Below, piece after piece: positions 45,128 to 53,687 of a DNA stretch of 64,000 bases. The DNA comes from Nocardiopsis alba DSM 43377. Its GTDB lineage: Bacteria > Actinomycetota > Actinomycetes > Streptosporangiales > Streptosporangiaceae. Position numbers and translations under genes: made by a program. The notes under the pieces are model-generated. The model worked only from the letters and a program-made list of their open reading frames with translations, was not told where the DNA came from and searched no databases. The stretch lies in NCBI RefSeq assembly GCF_000341225.1, contig NZ_ANAC01000011.1, positions 372,001 to 436,000 of the forward strand, in the 5' to 3' direction. Each line of letters starts with the position of its first letter. Within the stretch, counting starts at the first letter, position 1.

Positions 45128-46360
45128 GTGATCCGGCAGGTGGCGAGCGCGTCCGAATTCGACAGACCGGCCATGAGCTGGGAGGGGATCGATCACGCGC
45201 TCAACCGCGTTCGCGGTGAGGCGGCGCGCGTCGCCCTCGATCTCGCCGAACTGGACCGGCACGGGGCCTATCGCCTGATCCAGGGCGCCGATCTGACCGG
45301 TGAGACCAGACGCCGCTGGGAACCGGAGATCGCCCGGGTCCAACGCCTGTGGAAGAGCCACGAGGCCTTCTCCGCCGTGGTCGAGCGAGCCGCTCACGTA
45401 CGCGGTGCCGGCGGTGAGGATCCACGGGCCGAACTCGATCTCCTCCTCACCGGTGCGTCCGTCGCCCTTCCCACGGGCGAGAACGTCGCCCCGGCCGAAG
45501 CGGTCGCCCGGATGACCGGCGACTACGAGGCCGTCACGGAGACCGTCTCCGCGATCGAGACGGCGTGGGACGTCCTCCAACCCAGGCTCGGCGAGCTGGA
45601 GGCCATGTGGAAGGAGGTCTGCACCCTCTCGGACATGGTCGAGCTGCCCGCGGACGCCCATGAAGGGCTTCGGGAGAACCTGGAACGGATCGGGGAGACC
45701 GTGCACGGCGACCCGCTCGCCCTGGTCGTCGACGACGGTGTGGACACCTCCGCGCTGCTCCTGCTCCGGGACGCCTTGGACCGGACACGCGGCGAGCTCC
45801 GCGACGCCCTGCGCATGCGCGACTCCTATGAGGAGAGCGTCCGGCGGCTCACCTGGGCCATCGACGACGTCGAACAGGCCGCCCTGCGCACCGAGAGGCT
45901 TCGCGCCCGCGTGGTCGAGAAGATCTCCTCTCCGGAGGCGAGCGAACGCCTCGACCCGGTCCCCGGCCTTCGGGCCGCGGTCGCCGAGATGGACGAGCTG
46001 CGCGACCGGGGAGACTGGCGGGAGCTGGGAAGCCGGCTGGGCCGGATCCAGCAGGCCGTCCACGACGTCGAGGACGCCCTCCGCGAGCAGGGTCGGGTCC
46101 TCACCGAACTCCTTCAGCGCCGGGCGGAACTGCGCGGGCGGTTGGACTCCTGCCGGGCCCTCGCGGCGCGTCTGGGGCTGGACGGCCACCGTCGTCTCGT
46201 CGCCCCGTACGTACGCGCGCACTGGGAACTGTGGAGCGCGCCCAGCGATCTGAGGGCGGCCACCACGGCCCTGACCGTGTACGACAGGACGCTCCGAGAA
46301 CTCGCGAACGGCCGGGACCCGGACGACGAGGCCGGGGACCGGGACGGTGCGAGCGGATGA
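45128..46360 (+). CDS. helical coiled-coil protein, first gene of the PknG-type signalling operon
   Basis: About 410 residues from GTG, or 395 from the ATG at 45173 (neither has a good ribosome site). It is almost wholly alpha-helical: long charged heptad stretches rich in Leu, Glu and Arg, no membrane segment, no enzyme motif, one Cys. I recognise no family. Its stop overlaps the kinase start (ATGA), so its amount is tied to the kinase. A scaffold that binds the kinase TPR domain or the FHA protein is a reasonable guess. Confidence 0.72.
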   Translation: MIRQVASASEFDRPAMSWEGIDHALNRVRGEAARVALDLAELDRHGAYRLIQGADLTGETRRRWEPEIARVQRLWKSHEAFSAVVERAAHVRGAGGEDPRAELDLLLTGASVALPTGENVAPAEAVARMTGDYEAVTETVSAIETAWDVLQPRLGELEAMWKEVCTLSDMVELPADAHEGLRENLERIGETVHGDPLALVVDDGVDTSALLLLRDALDRTRGELRDALRMRDSYEESVRRLTWAIDDVEQAALRTERLRARVVEKISSPEASERLDPVPGLRAAVAEMDELRDRGDWRELGSRLGRIQQAVHDVEDALREQGRVLTELLQRRAELRGRLDSCRALAARLGLDGHRRLVAPYVRAHWELWSAPSDLRAATTALTVYDRTLRELANGRDPDDEAGDRDGASG

Positions 46361-48648
46361 GCGAGTGCGCGTCCCCCGGGTGTCGGGGGCGGATCGAGGA
46401 CGGCTTCTGCGACGTGTGCGGGCTGGAGCCCGTCGGGACGGACCGGGAGCAGGGGCCGCGGCGCCCCGCGCCGGTGCCGAGCCCCGGCGAACCCTTCGCG
46501 TTCTCGCATCCGATCGGTTCCGACGACATCCGGATCTCGGGCCGATCCGACCCCGGAAGCGTCTCCGACACCTTGGACGGCGGGCGCGGGGTACGTTCCC
46601 TCGGGCGCGGCGCCCGGCGCGGCATGCTCGGCATGGGTCTGGTCCAGATCCCGCCGGTCCCGACGAAGGACCCCTCCGAGGCGATCATGGTCGCGCCGGT
46701 CGTGTCGGAGAAGAACCGCTTCTGCGGCGGCTGCGGCGATCAGGTCGGTCGGGCCCTCGGAGACCGGCCGGGGCGCACCGAGGGCTTCTGCCGCCAGTGC
46801 GGCACCCAGTTCTCCTTCGTCCCCAAACTGGTCAGGGGAGACGTGGTCGGAGGGCAGTACGAGGTGCTCGGCTGCCTGGCCCACGGCGGGCTCGGTTGGA
46901 TCTATCTGGCCCGGGACCGCAACGTCAACGACCGGTGGGTCGTGCTCAAAGGGCTGCTCAACGCGGGAGACGCGGAGGCGCACAAGGCGGCCGCGGCCGA
47001 GCGCGCCTTCCTCTCCGAGGTCGAGCACCCCAACATCGTCAAGATCATCAACTTCTCCCAACATCCGGACCCGCGCACCGGCATCCCCGGCGGGCACATC
47101 GTCATGGAGTACGTGGGGGGCAAATCCCTGCGGCAACTTCTGGAGGAGCGCAGGGAGCAGGGCACCGGGACCGAGGTCCTACCCGTCGAACAGGTCATCG
47201 CCTATGGGCTGGAGTGTCTGAGGGCGCTGGGCCATCTGCACACCAGGGGCCTGCTCTACTGCGACTTCAAGCCGGACAACGTCATCCAGAGCGAGGAGTT
47301 CATCAAGCTCATCGACCTGGGCGGGGTCCGACGGATGGACGACACCGTCAGCCCGGTCTACACCACCCCCGGTTATCGGGTCCCCGAGGCCGAGCTCCGG
47401 GGGCCCGGACCCAGCGTGAGCGCGGACCTGTACTCCGTGGGCCGGACCCTGGCCGTGCTCTCCCTCCACTTCCCCTTCTCCCGCGAGCACCTCCACAGCC
47501 TCCCGTCCGCGCACGAGGCCCCCCTGCTCAGGCGCCACGAGTCCTTCGACCGTTTCCTTCGCCGGGCCACCCACCTGTCGCCCGACGTCCGCTTCCACGA
47601 CGCGGGGGACATGGCCGATCAGCTCACCGGGGTGCTGCGCGAGGTCCTCTCCGACATCGAGGGCACGCCCCACGCCGCGGCCTCGGTGCTCTTCGGTCCG
47701 GAGAACTACACCGGCGGCGCCGAGACCGGGACGCGCGACGTCGACCGCGTGCTCGCCCCGCCCTCGCCCACCGAGGCCTCCGCCCTGCTGCCCGCGCCCC
47801 TGATCGACCAGTCCGACCCCGCGGCGCAGCTCCTGCGCGGCTTCGCGGGCATGCCCGCCACCGAGCTGATCCCGACCCTCCGATCGGCCACGGAGCTCAC
47901 CCCGGAGACGCTGCTGGCCCTCACCCGGGCGCTGCTGGCCGTCGGCGACCACGGCGCCGCCCTCGACGTCCTCCAGAGGTTCAGCACCACGATCCCCGGC
48001 GACTGGCGCACCATGTGGTACCTGGCCGTGGCCGAGTTGAGCATGGGGCGCTTCCACGAGGCACGGGACCACTTCGACGAGCTCTACGCCCATCTGCCCG
48101 GGGAGAGCGCGCCCAAGCTCGGACTGGCCATCGCCTGTGAACGCACGGGGGAGCACGAGATCGCGGCCCGGCAGTACGCGACGGTGTGGTCCACCGACCA
48201 CTCCTATGTGAGCGCCGCCTTCGGCCTGGCCCGGATCCGTATCGCCCAGGGCGATCGGGCCTCGGCCCTGCGGGTCCTGGACACGGTGCCCGAACTGTCC
48301 AGCCTGTACGTTCGTGCCCAGACCGCCCTGATCTCCCTGCTCGCCACCGAGGACGGTGACGGCACCGACCTCATCAGGGCGGGGGAACGGTTGGAGCGGC
48401 TCGGCCTGGACGGGGAGTCCACCGACCGGCTGGCGGTCCGGGTCCTGGAGTCGGCCCTGGCCTGGCTGGAGGAGGGGGGAGCCCCTCCGCCCGATGGCCT
48501 GCTCCTGGGCGGCCCGTTCACCTCGCGGGGTGTCCGGACCGACCTGGAACGGCGCTACCGTTCTCTGGCGCATCGGTCCGGGAGGCTCGCGGAACGCTAC
48601 CGACTCGTCGACAGGGCGAACTCCCGGCGCCCTGTGACGCTGTGGTGA
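46357..48648 (+). CDS. pknG: PknG-type serine/threonine protein kinase
   Basis: 763 residues with the whole mycobacterial PknG plan: N-terminal linker with a zinc-binding set (C4, C9, C18, C21), the conserved RRGMLGMGLVQIPPVP patch, rubredoxin-like fold (C123/C126 and C145/C148), kinase domain (GCLAHGGLGWIYLA, K198, catalytic YCDFKPDN with D303, IDLGG in place of DFG), then a C-terminal TPR region. Soluble. In mycobacteria PknG phosphorylates the FHA protein GarA to control 2-oxoglutarate use. Here an FHA-domain gene lies in the same operon. T72 in SDTLDGG may be an autophosphorylation site. Confidence 0.95.
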   Translation: MSECASPGCRGRIEDGFCDVCGLEPVGTDREQGPRRPAPVPSPGEPFAFSHPIGSDDIRISGRSDPGSVSDTLDGGRGVRSLGRGARRGMLGMGLVQIPPVPTKDPSEAIMVAPVVSEKNRFCGGCGDQVGRALGDRPGRTEGFCRQCGTQFSFVPKLVRGDVVGGQYEVLGCLAHGGLGWIYLARDRNVNDRWVVLKGLLNAGDAEAHKAAAAERAFLSEVEHPNIVKIINFSQHPDPRTGIPGGHIVMEYVGGKSLRQLLEERREQGTGTEVLPVEQVIAYGLECLRALGHLHTRGLLYCDFKPDNVIQSEEFIKLIDLGGVRRMDDTVSPVYTTPGYRVPEAELRGPGPSVSADLYSVGRTLAVLSLHFPFSREHLHSLPSAHEAPLLRRHESFDRFLRRATHLSPDVRFHDAGDMADQLTGVLREVLSDIEGTPHAAASVLFGPENYTGGAETGTRDVDRVLAPPSPTEASALLPAPLIDQSDPAAQLLRGFAGMPATELIPTLRSATELTPETLLALTRALLAVGDHGAALDVLQRFSTTIPGDWRTMWYLAVAELSMGRFHEARDHFDELYAHLPGESAPKLGLAIACERTGEHEIAARQYATVWSTDHSYVSAAFGLARIRIAQGDRASALRVLDTVPELSSLYVRAQTALISLLATEDGDGTDLIRAGERLERLGLDGESTDRLAVRVLESALAWLEEGGAPPPDGLLLGGPFTSRGVRTDLERRYRSLAHRSGRLAERYRLVDRANSRRPVTLW

Positions 48649-48665
48649 GAAGCGAAGGAACGGCG

Positions 48666-49928
48666 ATGACGATGGTGCGGTGTCCCGCATGCTCCGACCG
48701 TGTGTCGGCGGGCGATGTCTTCTGCGAGGGCTGCGGCCGCGGTCTTCCGGAGGAGGTGCGCGCGCGTGCCTCCGCGGAGGCCGGGCGGGACGGGCGTTCG
48801 AACGGGGACGCGCAGGAGACCAAGGTGCTGTCCCTGGACGATATGCCCACCGTCCCCCAGGAGAGTCTGGCCGGGGCGACCCCGGACGACCTTCGCGAGG
48901 AACCCGACGCGCAGGTCACCCTGAACATCCGGCGCGACACCGTCGTTCCGGGACCGGAGCGGGGGAGCGGCCCCGCCCCGACCGAGGCGGAACGGCCTCG
49001 CCCCTCGACCGGTGGAGCGTCCTCGACGGACGACCCCGGCCGCTGCGCCTGGTGTCCCGGACGGGTCGTCACCGGCTACTGCGAGAAGTGCGCCCTCCTG
49101 CAACCCTCGGGGCGCGACCACGTCGAGACGCGGGCGGGCGTGGCCCACGGGGTGAGCGATCGGGGGCTGCGACACAGGCGCAACGAGGACGCCATGGCGA
49201 TCCGCGCGGTCGCGGACGACGCCCCCCACGCTCCGGGCACCATCGTCGCCGTCGTGTGCGACGGGGTGTCCAGTTCGCCCCGCTCGGACGAGGCCTCCAG
49301 GGTCACCGCGGAGGCGGGCGTGGCGGTGCTCGCCGAAGGGATGCGTCGAGGCGTCGAGCCCCGCGAGGCCACCGGTGAGGCCATGACCCGCGCGGCACGG
49401 GCCGTCTCCGCCATCGCGGACTCCCCCTCCTCGGCCCCGGCCTGCACGTTCGTGTCGGCGGTCGTGGACCCCGGAGCGGGCACGGTCACCGTGGGGTGGG
49501 TCGGGGACAGTCGCGCCTACTGGCTCGCCGACGGCCCCGGCTCCAGCCCCTCGACCCTGCTCACCAGGGACGACTCCTGGAGCGAGGCGATGGTGCAGAT
49601 GGGAGCCCTCTCCCGCGAGGAGGCCATGCGTTCGGGCAACGCCCACGCGCTCATCGCATGGATGGGGGCGGACTCGGGCGAGATCGACGCGCACGTGTCC
49701 ACCGTGGCCCCGACCGGGCCGGGTGCCGTCGTGCTGTGCAGCGATGGTCTCTGGAACTACCACCCGGAGGCGCGTGAGCTGGCCGAGGCCGTGCCCCACG
49801 CCGGCGAACGGCCTCGGGAGGCCGCGCGTACCTACGTCGAACTCGCCCTACGGGCGGGAGGCAAGGACAACATCACGGTCGTCGTCATCCCTGTATCCCC
49901 GGGAGGTGCCCGTGTCGCGCACGCCTGA
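48666..49928 (+). CDS. PP2C phosphatase with zinc ribbon
   Basis: 420 residues. N-terminal zinc ribbon (C6, C9, C20, C23), a disordered Thr/Glu linker (ETKVLSLDDMPTV, about residues 51-63), a second CxxC pair set (CAWC...CEKC, near residue 130), then the PP2C domain: AHGVSDRGLRHRRNEDAM, VVCDGVSSS, GDSRAYW, LCSDGLWNY, GKDNITVVV. It could reverse PknG phosphorylation. The ATG at an AAGGAA site was chosen over GTGs that overlap the pknG stop. The VWA gene begins inside its 3' end. Confidence 0.88.
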   Translation: MTMVRCPACSDRVSAGDVFCEGCGRGLPEEVRARASAEAGRDGRSNGDAQETKVLSLDDMPTVPQESLAGATPDDLREEPDAQVTLNIRRDTVVPGPERGSGPAPTEAERPRPSTGGASSTDDPGRCAWCPGRVVTGYCEKCALLQPSGRDHVETRAGVAHGVSDRGLRHRRNEDAMAIRAVADDAPHAPGTIVAVVCDGVSSSPRSDEASRVTAEAGVAVLAEGMRRGVEPREATGEAMTRAARAVSAIADSPSSAPACTFVSAVVDPGAGTVTVGWVGDSRAYWLADGPGSSPSTLLTRDDSWSEAMVQMGALSREEAMRSGNAHALIAWMGADSGEIDAHVSTVAPTGPGAVVLCSDGLWNYHPEARELAEAVPHAGERPREAARTYVELALRAGGKDNITVVVIPVSPGGARVAHA

Positions 49929-51258
49929 CCTCGGCACCGAACCGGAGTTCCGGGTCGAGGTCCTCCAGAACCCCTGCCTGCCGCCGGGCGGAGGGCAGGT
50001 GCACGCCATCGTGAACGTGTCCTCGCGGGGGCCGGAGTCCGTCGATCCCTCCGTGCGCGCCTGCGAGGTGATCATCGTCGACACCTCCGGCTCCATGTAC
50101 GGCGAGAAGATCGAGGCGGCCGGACGGGCGGCGCGCGCGGCCGTCGAGACGCTGCGCGACGGGGTCCGGTTCGCGGTGATCGGCGGCTCCCACGAGGCGC
50201 GGATGATCTACCCCCGTGACGAACGGACGGTGGAGCTCGACGCCTCGACCCGGGCCGAGGCCCTGGAGGCGTTGAGAGGGCTGGAGGCGGACGGAGGCAC
50301 TCGGATGGGGGTCTGGCTGACCAGGGCCGCGCGCCTGTTCGAGGGTGTCGACGGCATCAAACACGCCATCCTTCTCACCGATGGTCGCAACAACGAGATG
50401 TTCGACTCCTTCGAGGAGGTGCTCCGGCGGTTCGAGGGCGCGTTCGTCTGCGACTGTCGCGGTGTGGGCACCGACTGGGACGTGGAGGAGTTGCGCCGGA
50501 TCGACTCCGCGTTCCTCGGCTCCGGCCCCGACATCATCGCCGATCCCGCCGACATGGCGGCCGACTTCCGGGCGATGACCCGGACCTCCATGAGCAAGAC
50601 GGTGGCCGACGTGGCGCTACGGCTGTGGACCCCGAAGAACTCCATCGTGCGCTACGTCAAGCAGGTCGCGCCCACCGTCCAGGACCTCACCGAACGCGGT
50701 GTCGAACGGGTCCCGATGGCCCGCGACCACCCCACCGGATCGTGGGGTACCGAGAACCGCGACTATCACATCTGCGTCGAGGTGGAACCGGGAGCCCCGG
50801 GTCGACGCCTGCGCGCCGGATGGGTGCGCGTGGTCCTGCCCGGCCCCACACCGGAGCAGGACCGGATCCCGGCCTCGGGGAACATCCTCGCCGAATGGAC
50901 CGCCGACGAGGACCGCACCACCGGGATCCACAACCGGGTGGCCCACTACACCGGCCGGGTCGAGATGGCCCGGGCGATCCAGGACGGGCTCGCGGCCCGG
51001 CGCGGAGGAGACGAGGCGACCGCCACCACTCGGCTCGGACGCGCAGTGGAGCTCGCGCACGGGGCGGGGGACGAGGAGACGCAGAGGCTGCTCGGACGGG
51101 TCGTCGACGTGCTCGATCCGTCCACCGGGACCGTCCGCCTCAAACCCGGCGTCGACAAGGTCGACGAGATGACCCTCGACATCGACTCGACTCGGACCGT
51201 ACGCACACGACCCCGGATGAACGGACGGGTCGGCGACGGTACCCCCGGACCCGTGTAG
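49912..51258 (+). CDS. VWA-domain (MIDAS) protein
   Basis: 448 residues. The von Willebrand A domain has a full metal-ion adhesion site: DTSGSM (57-62), GGTRMG for the Thr, and LTDGRNNE (D157). A beta-rich second part follows (WTPKNSIVRYVKQV onward), then helices. The C-terminus has a Thr-rich acidic patch, DEMTLDIDSTRTVRTR. No signal peptide, so cytoplasmic. GTG was taken with GGGAGG 5 nt upstream; it overlaps the phosphatase gene by 17 bp. Probably a metal-dependent interaction hub; the patch may bind the FHA protein when phosphorylated. Confidence 0.85.
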   Translation: MSRTPDLGTEPEFRVEVLQNPCLPPGGGQVHAIVNVSSRGPESVDPSVRACEVIIVDTSGSMYGEKIEAAGRAARAAVETLRDGVRFAVIGGSHEARMIYPRDERTVELDASTRAEALEALRGLEADGGTRMGVWLTRAARLFEGVDGIKHAILLTDGRNNEMFDSFEEVLRRFEGAFVCDCRGVGTDWDVEELRRIDSAFLGSGPDIIADPADMAADFRAMTRTSMSKTVADVALRLWTPKNSIVRYVKQVAPTVQDLTERGVERVPMARDHPTGSWGTENRDYHICVEVEPGAPGRRLRAGWVRVVLPGPTPEQDRIPASGNILAEWTADEDRTTGIHNRVAHYTGRVEMARAIQDGLAARRGGDEATATTRLGRAVELAHGAGDEETQRLLGRVVDVLDPSTGTVRLKPGVDKVDEMTLDIDSTRTVRTRPRMNGRVGDGTPGPV

Positions 51259-51267
51259 GAGGGACCC

Positions 51268-51954
51268 ATGCCGAGTTGCCCGTCCGGGCATCACTCCACG
51301 GCCATCGACTTCTGTGACATCTGTGGGCGACGCCTTCGGGCCCCGTCCGACACACCCCCCACCCCGGCGTGGCACGGTCCCGCCGGACCGCCCCGCCCCC
51401 CGCCCCCCGGATCCGCGCAACGAGGAGGCCCCTGCCCTGAGTGCCGCACGCCCCGGATCGGCCGCTTCTGCGAGGAGTGCGGGTACGACTTCTCCGCCCG
51501 CGCCGCCGAACCCCCCGTGAACGAGGGCGGCCGAGGGGGAGCGCGTTGGCGTGCGATCGTCGGCGCAGACCCGGCCTACTACCAGTACATGGTGGACCAG
51601 GGGATGCTCGACCCCGAACGGATCGTCTTCCCGGTCGGACTCCGTCGACGCGGGGTGCCCCTCGAAGGAGAGCGGGTGCGCGTCGGTCGGGGGAACCGCG
51701 CCCGAGGTCTCGTGCCGGAGATCGATCTGGGCGGTACCGGGGGGGATCCCGCCGTCTCCCAGATCCACGCGGTCCTGTTGGCCCGCCCCGGAGGGACCTG
51801 GGCCCTGATCGACCCCGGCTCGACCAACGGGACCACGATCAACGGGACCGCCGACCCCATCGGTCGTGACGTGGCGGTCCCCCTCAACGACGGCGACCGG
51901 ATCTACCTCGGCGCATGGACCGTCATCATCCTCCAGAAAGGGTGGAGCCGTTGA
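51268..51954 (+). CDS. FHA-domain protein with zinc ribbons
   Basis: 228 residues. Two zinc-binding clusters (CPSGHH...CDICG at the N-terminus and CPECRTPRIGRFCEECG at about residues 54-70) flank a Pro-rich linker. A C-terminal FHA domain (about 120-225) has the phosphothreonine site: RVGRGNRA, VSQIHAVLL with Ser/His, and DPGSTNGTTING with the Asn. It should read PknG phosphorylation marks and plays the place of GarA, though without GarA's ETTS-type N-terminus. A GGAGG lies before the ATG. Confidence 0.88.
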   Translation: MPSCPSGHHSTAIDFCDICGRRLRAPSDTPPTPAWHGPAGPPRPPPPGSAQRGGPCPECRTPRIGRFCEECGYDFSARAAEPPVNEGGRGGARWRAIVGADPAYYQYMVDQGMLDPERIVFPVGLRRRGVPLEGERVRVGRGNRARGLVPEIDLGGTGGDPAVSQIHAVLLARPGGTWALIDPGSTNGTTINGTADPIGRDVAVPLNDGDRIYLGAWTVIILQKGWSR

Positions 51955-53666
51955 AGTCCCCCGAACCAGAGTCGGGAGCGGGACGTCCCGAACAGGGCGT
52001 CTCCCCGCGCCCGATCACGGACCTCTCGGTCCGGAGACTGCGCGGCGGCCGGGCCTGGGCGCTCGCCGCCCTGCGCACCACCCCTGTGCGGGTGTGGACG
52101 CTCTCCTTCCTCTGCGTCGTCGCCATCGTGGGGCTGTTCGCGGCCTCGGCCGTCACGCTCGATCGGGCCCGGGGCAGTCTCTCCCTTCTCGGAGAGGAGG
52201 CGGGCCCCCAGGCGATGGCCACCACCGAGCTCTATCTGTCGCTGGCCGGAATGGACGCCTGCGTCGCCGACCTGCTGCTCATGGGTACCGACGAGGCCCT
52301 CCAACCCCAGAGGGAGGGGGCCCTGAAACAGTACGAGGCCAACCGGGAGGAGGCGGGTGACGCCATTCTCGAGGCGGCCCTGCTCGCCGAGAGCAAGACC
52401 TCCGACGAGGCCGCCCCCGAAGCGGAGGCGAGCGCGAGCGCCACCCACGAGACCGAAGGGACCGGGGAGGCCGGGGGCGATGTGACGCGCGCCGAGGCCG
52501 GGGCGGACGAGGGCACGAACGACGATGACGAGAACGTCGGGTCGGAGAACGAGGGCGGGACCACCCAGGATCACAACATCCGGGCCGTCCTGGACCGGAT
52601 GGGCGCCTACGAGCGGCTGGTCGGGGAGGCGCTTCGACTCAACGAGATGGCCGGAGCGGCACCCGGGGAGGTGGACCCCGAGGCCCTCGCCGCCTATCGG
52701 CAGGCGACGCGGGTGATGCACGAGGAACTCCTGCCCAAGGCCTTCAACCTGGGCCTGGAATCCTCGGCGATCGTGCGCGTCGACCACGAGGAGGGTCGGA
52801 CCTCGATGCTCCTCGGCCAGGTGTGGGTGGGGGCCGGGGGGATCGCCGCGCTCGTGCTCCTGGTCGGGCTCCAGGTCTATCTGAGAGCACGTTTCCGCCG
52901 CCTCCTCAACATCCCCCTGCTCATCGCGAGCGCCGGAACGATCCTGCTCGCCGTCGGGGTCGTCTGGACGCTCGGCAGCGGCTCCGAACAGCAGAGGATC
53001 GCCAAGGAGGAGGGGCTGGAGGAGGTCATGGCGTTGGCCCGGGCCGGGGCCGTCAGCATGGACATGCAGGCGGACCAGAGCCGCTACCTCATCGACGTGG
53101 AACGCGCCGACAACCACCAACAGGTCTACCTGGAACGTTCCCAACAGGTGCTGTTCCGCCCGGCGGACACCCTGGAGGACTACTACGAGAGGGTCGGAGA
53201 GGTGGCCGAGGCCTTCCCCGAGCCCCCCGAGGAACTCGAAGGACTCCAGAACGACCCGGGGGCCCTCGGCTACCTGGGCCGGGGGGACGAGGAGCGGTCC
53301 TCGGCGGCACAGGAGGCCAGACTGGCCCGGGTGCTGGACGCCTACGACGATCTCCAGGCCGAGGATCGGGAGATGCGCGAGGCCATGAGGGACGGGGACC
53401 TGGAGAAGGCGATCGAGATCCGGTTGGGCGTGATCGGTCCGAAGGAACGGCCGGGTGAGACCGATCCCGAGGAAGGGGCCTTCCAGAGCTACACGGTCGC
53501 CTTGGACGGGCTGATCGCCGAGCACCGGGAGAAACGGTTCGACGCCGCGATCGCCCGTGGAGAGGCGAGGGTGGCCCCGTGGGTTTGGGGCCTTCCGGTC
53601 GGCTCCGTGGTCCTACTGGCCCTGGTGGTGGCCGGGGTCCGGCCGCGGCTCGCCGAATATCGCTGA
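51951..53666 (+). CDS. glnX: GlnX-like four-helix membrane sensor protein
   Basis: About 571 residues. One helix near residues 48-70, a large outer part, two helices at about 283-340, a second outer part and a last helix (about 543-565). This is the plan of mycobacterial GlnX (Rv0412c type), which connects the outer binding protein GlnH to PknG, but the first outer domain has an extra acidic, low-complexity insert (EAEASASATHETEG and on). TTG start, overlapping the FHA stop; GTG 51942 is an alternative. No kinase or HAMP motifs. Confidence 0.78.
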   Translation: MKSPEPESGAGRPEQGVSPRPITDLSVRRLRGGRAWALAALRTTPVRVWTLSFLCVVAIVGLFAASAVTLDRARGSLSLLGEEAGPQAMATTELYLSLAGMDACVADLLLMGTDEALQPQREGALKQYEANREEAGDAILEAALLAESKTSDEAAPEAEASASATHETEGTGEAGGDVTRAEAGADEGTNDDDENVGSENEGGTTQDHNIRAVLDRMGAYERLVGEALRLNEMAGAAPGEVDPEALAAYRQATRVMHEELLPKAFNLGLESSAIVRVDHEEGRTSMLLGQVWVGAGGIAALVLLVGLQVYLRARFRRLLNIPLLIASAGTILLAVGVVWTLGSGSEQQRIAKEEGLEEVMALARAGAVSMDMQADQSRYLIDVERADNHQQVYLERSQQVLFRPADTLEDYYERVGEVAEAFPEPPEELEGLQNDPGALGYLGRGDEERSSAAQEARLARVLDAYDDLQAEDREMREAMRDGDLEKAIEIRLGVIGPKERPGETDPEEGAFQSYTVALDGLIAEHREKRFDAAIARGEARVAPWVWGLPVGSVVLLALVVAGVRPRLAEYR

Positions 53667-53687
53667 CGAGAGACGGGGAACAGCCGT

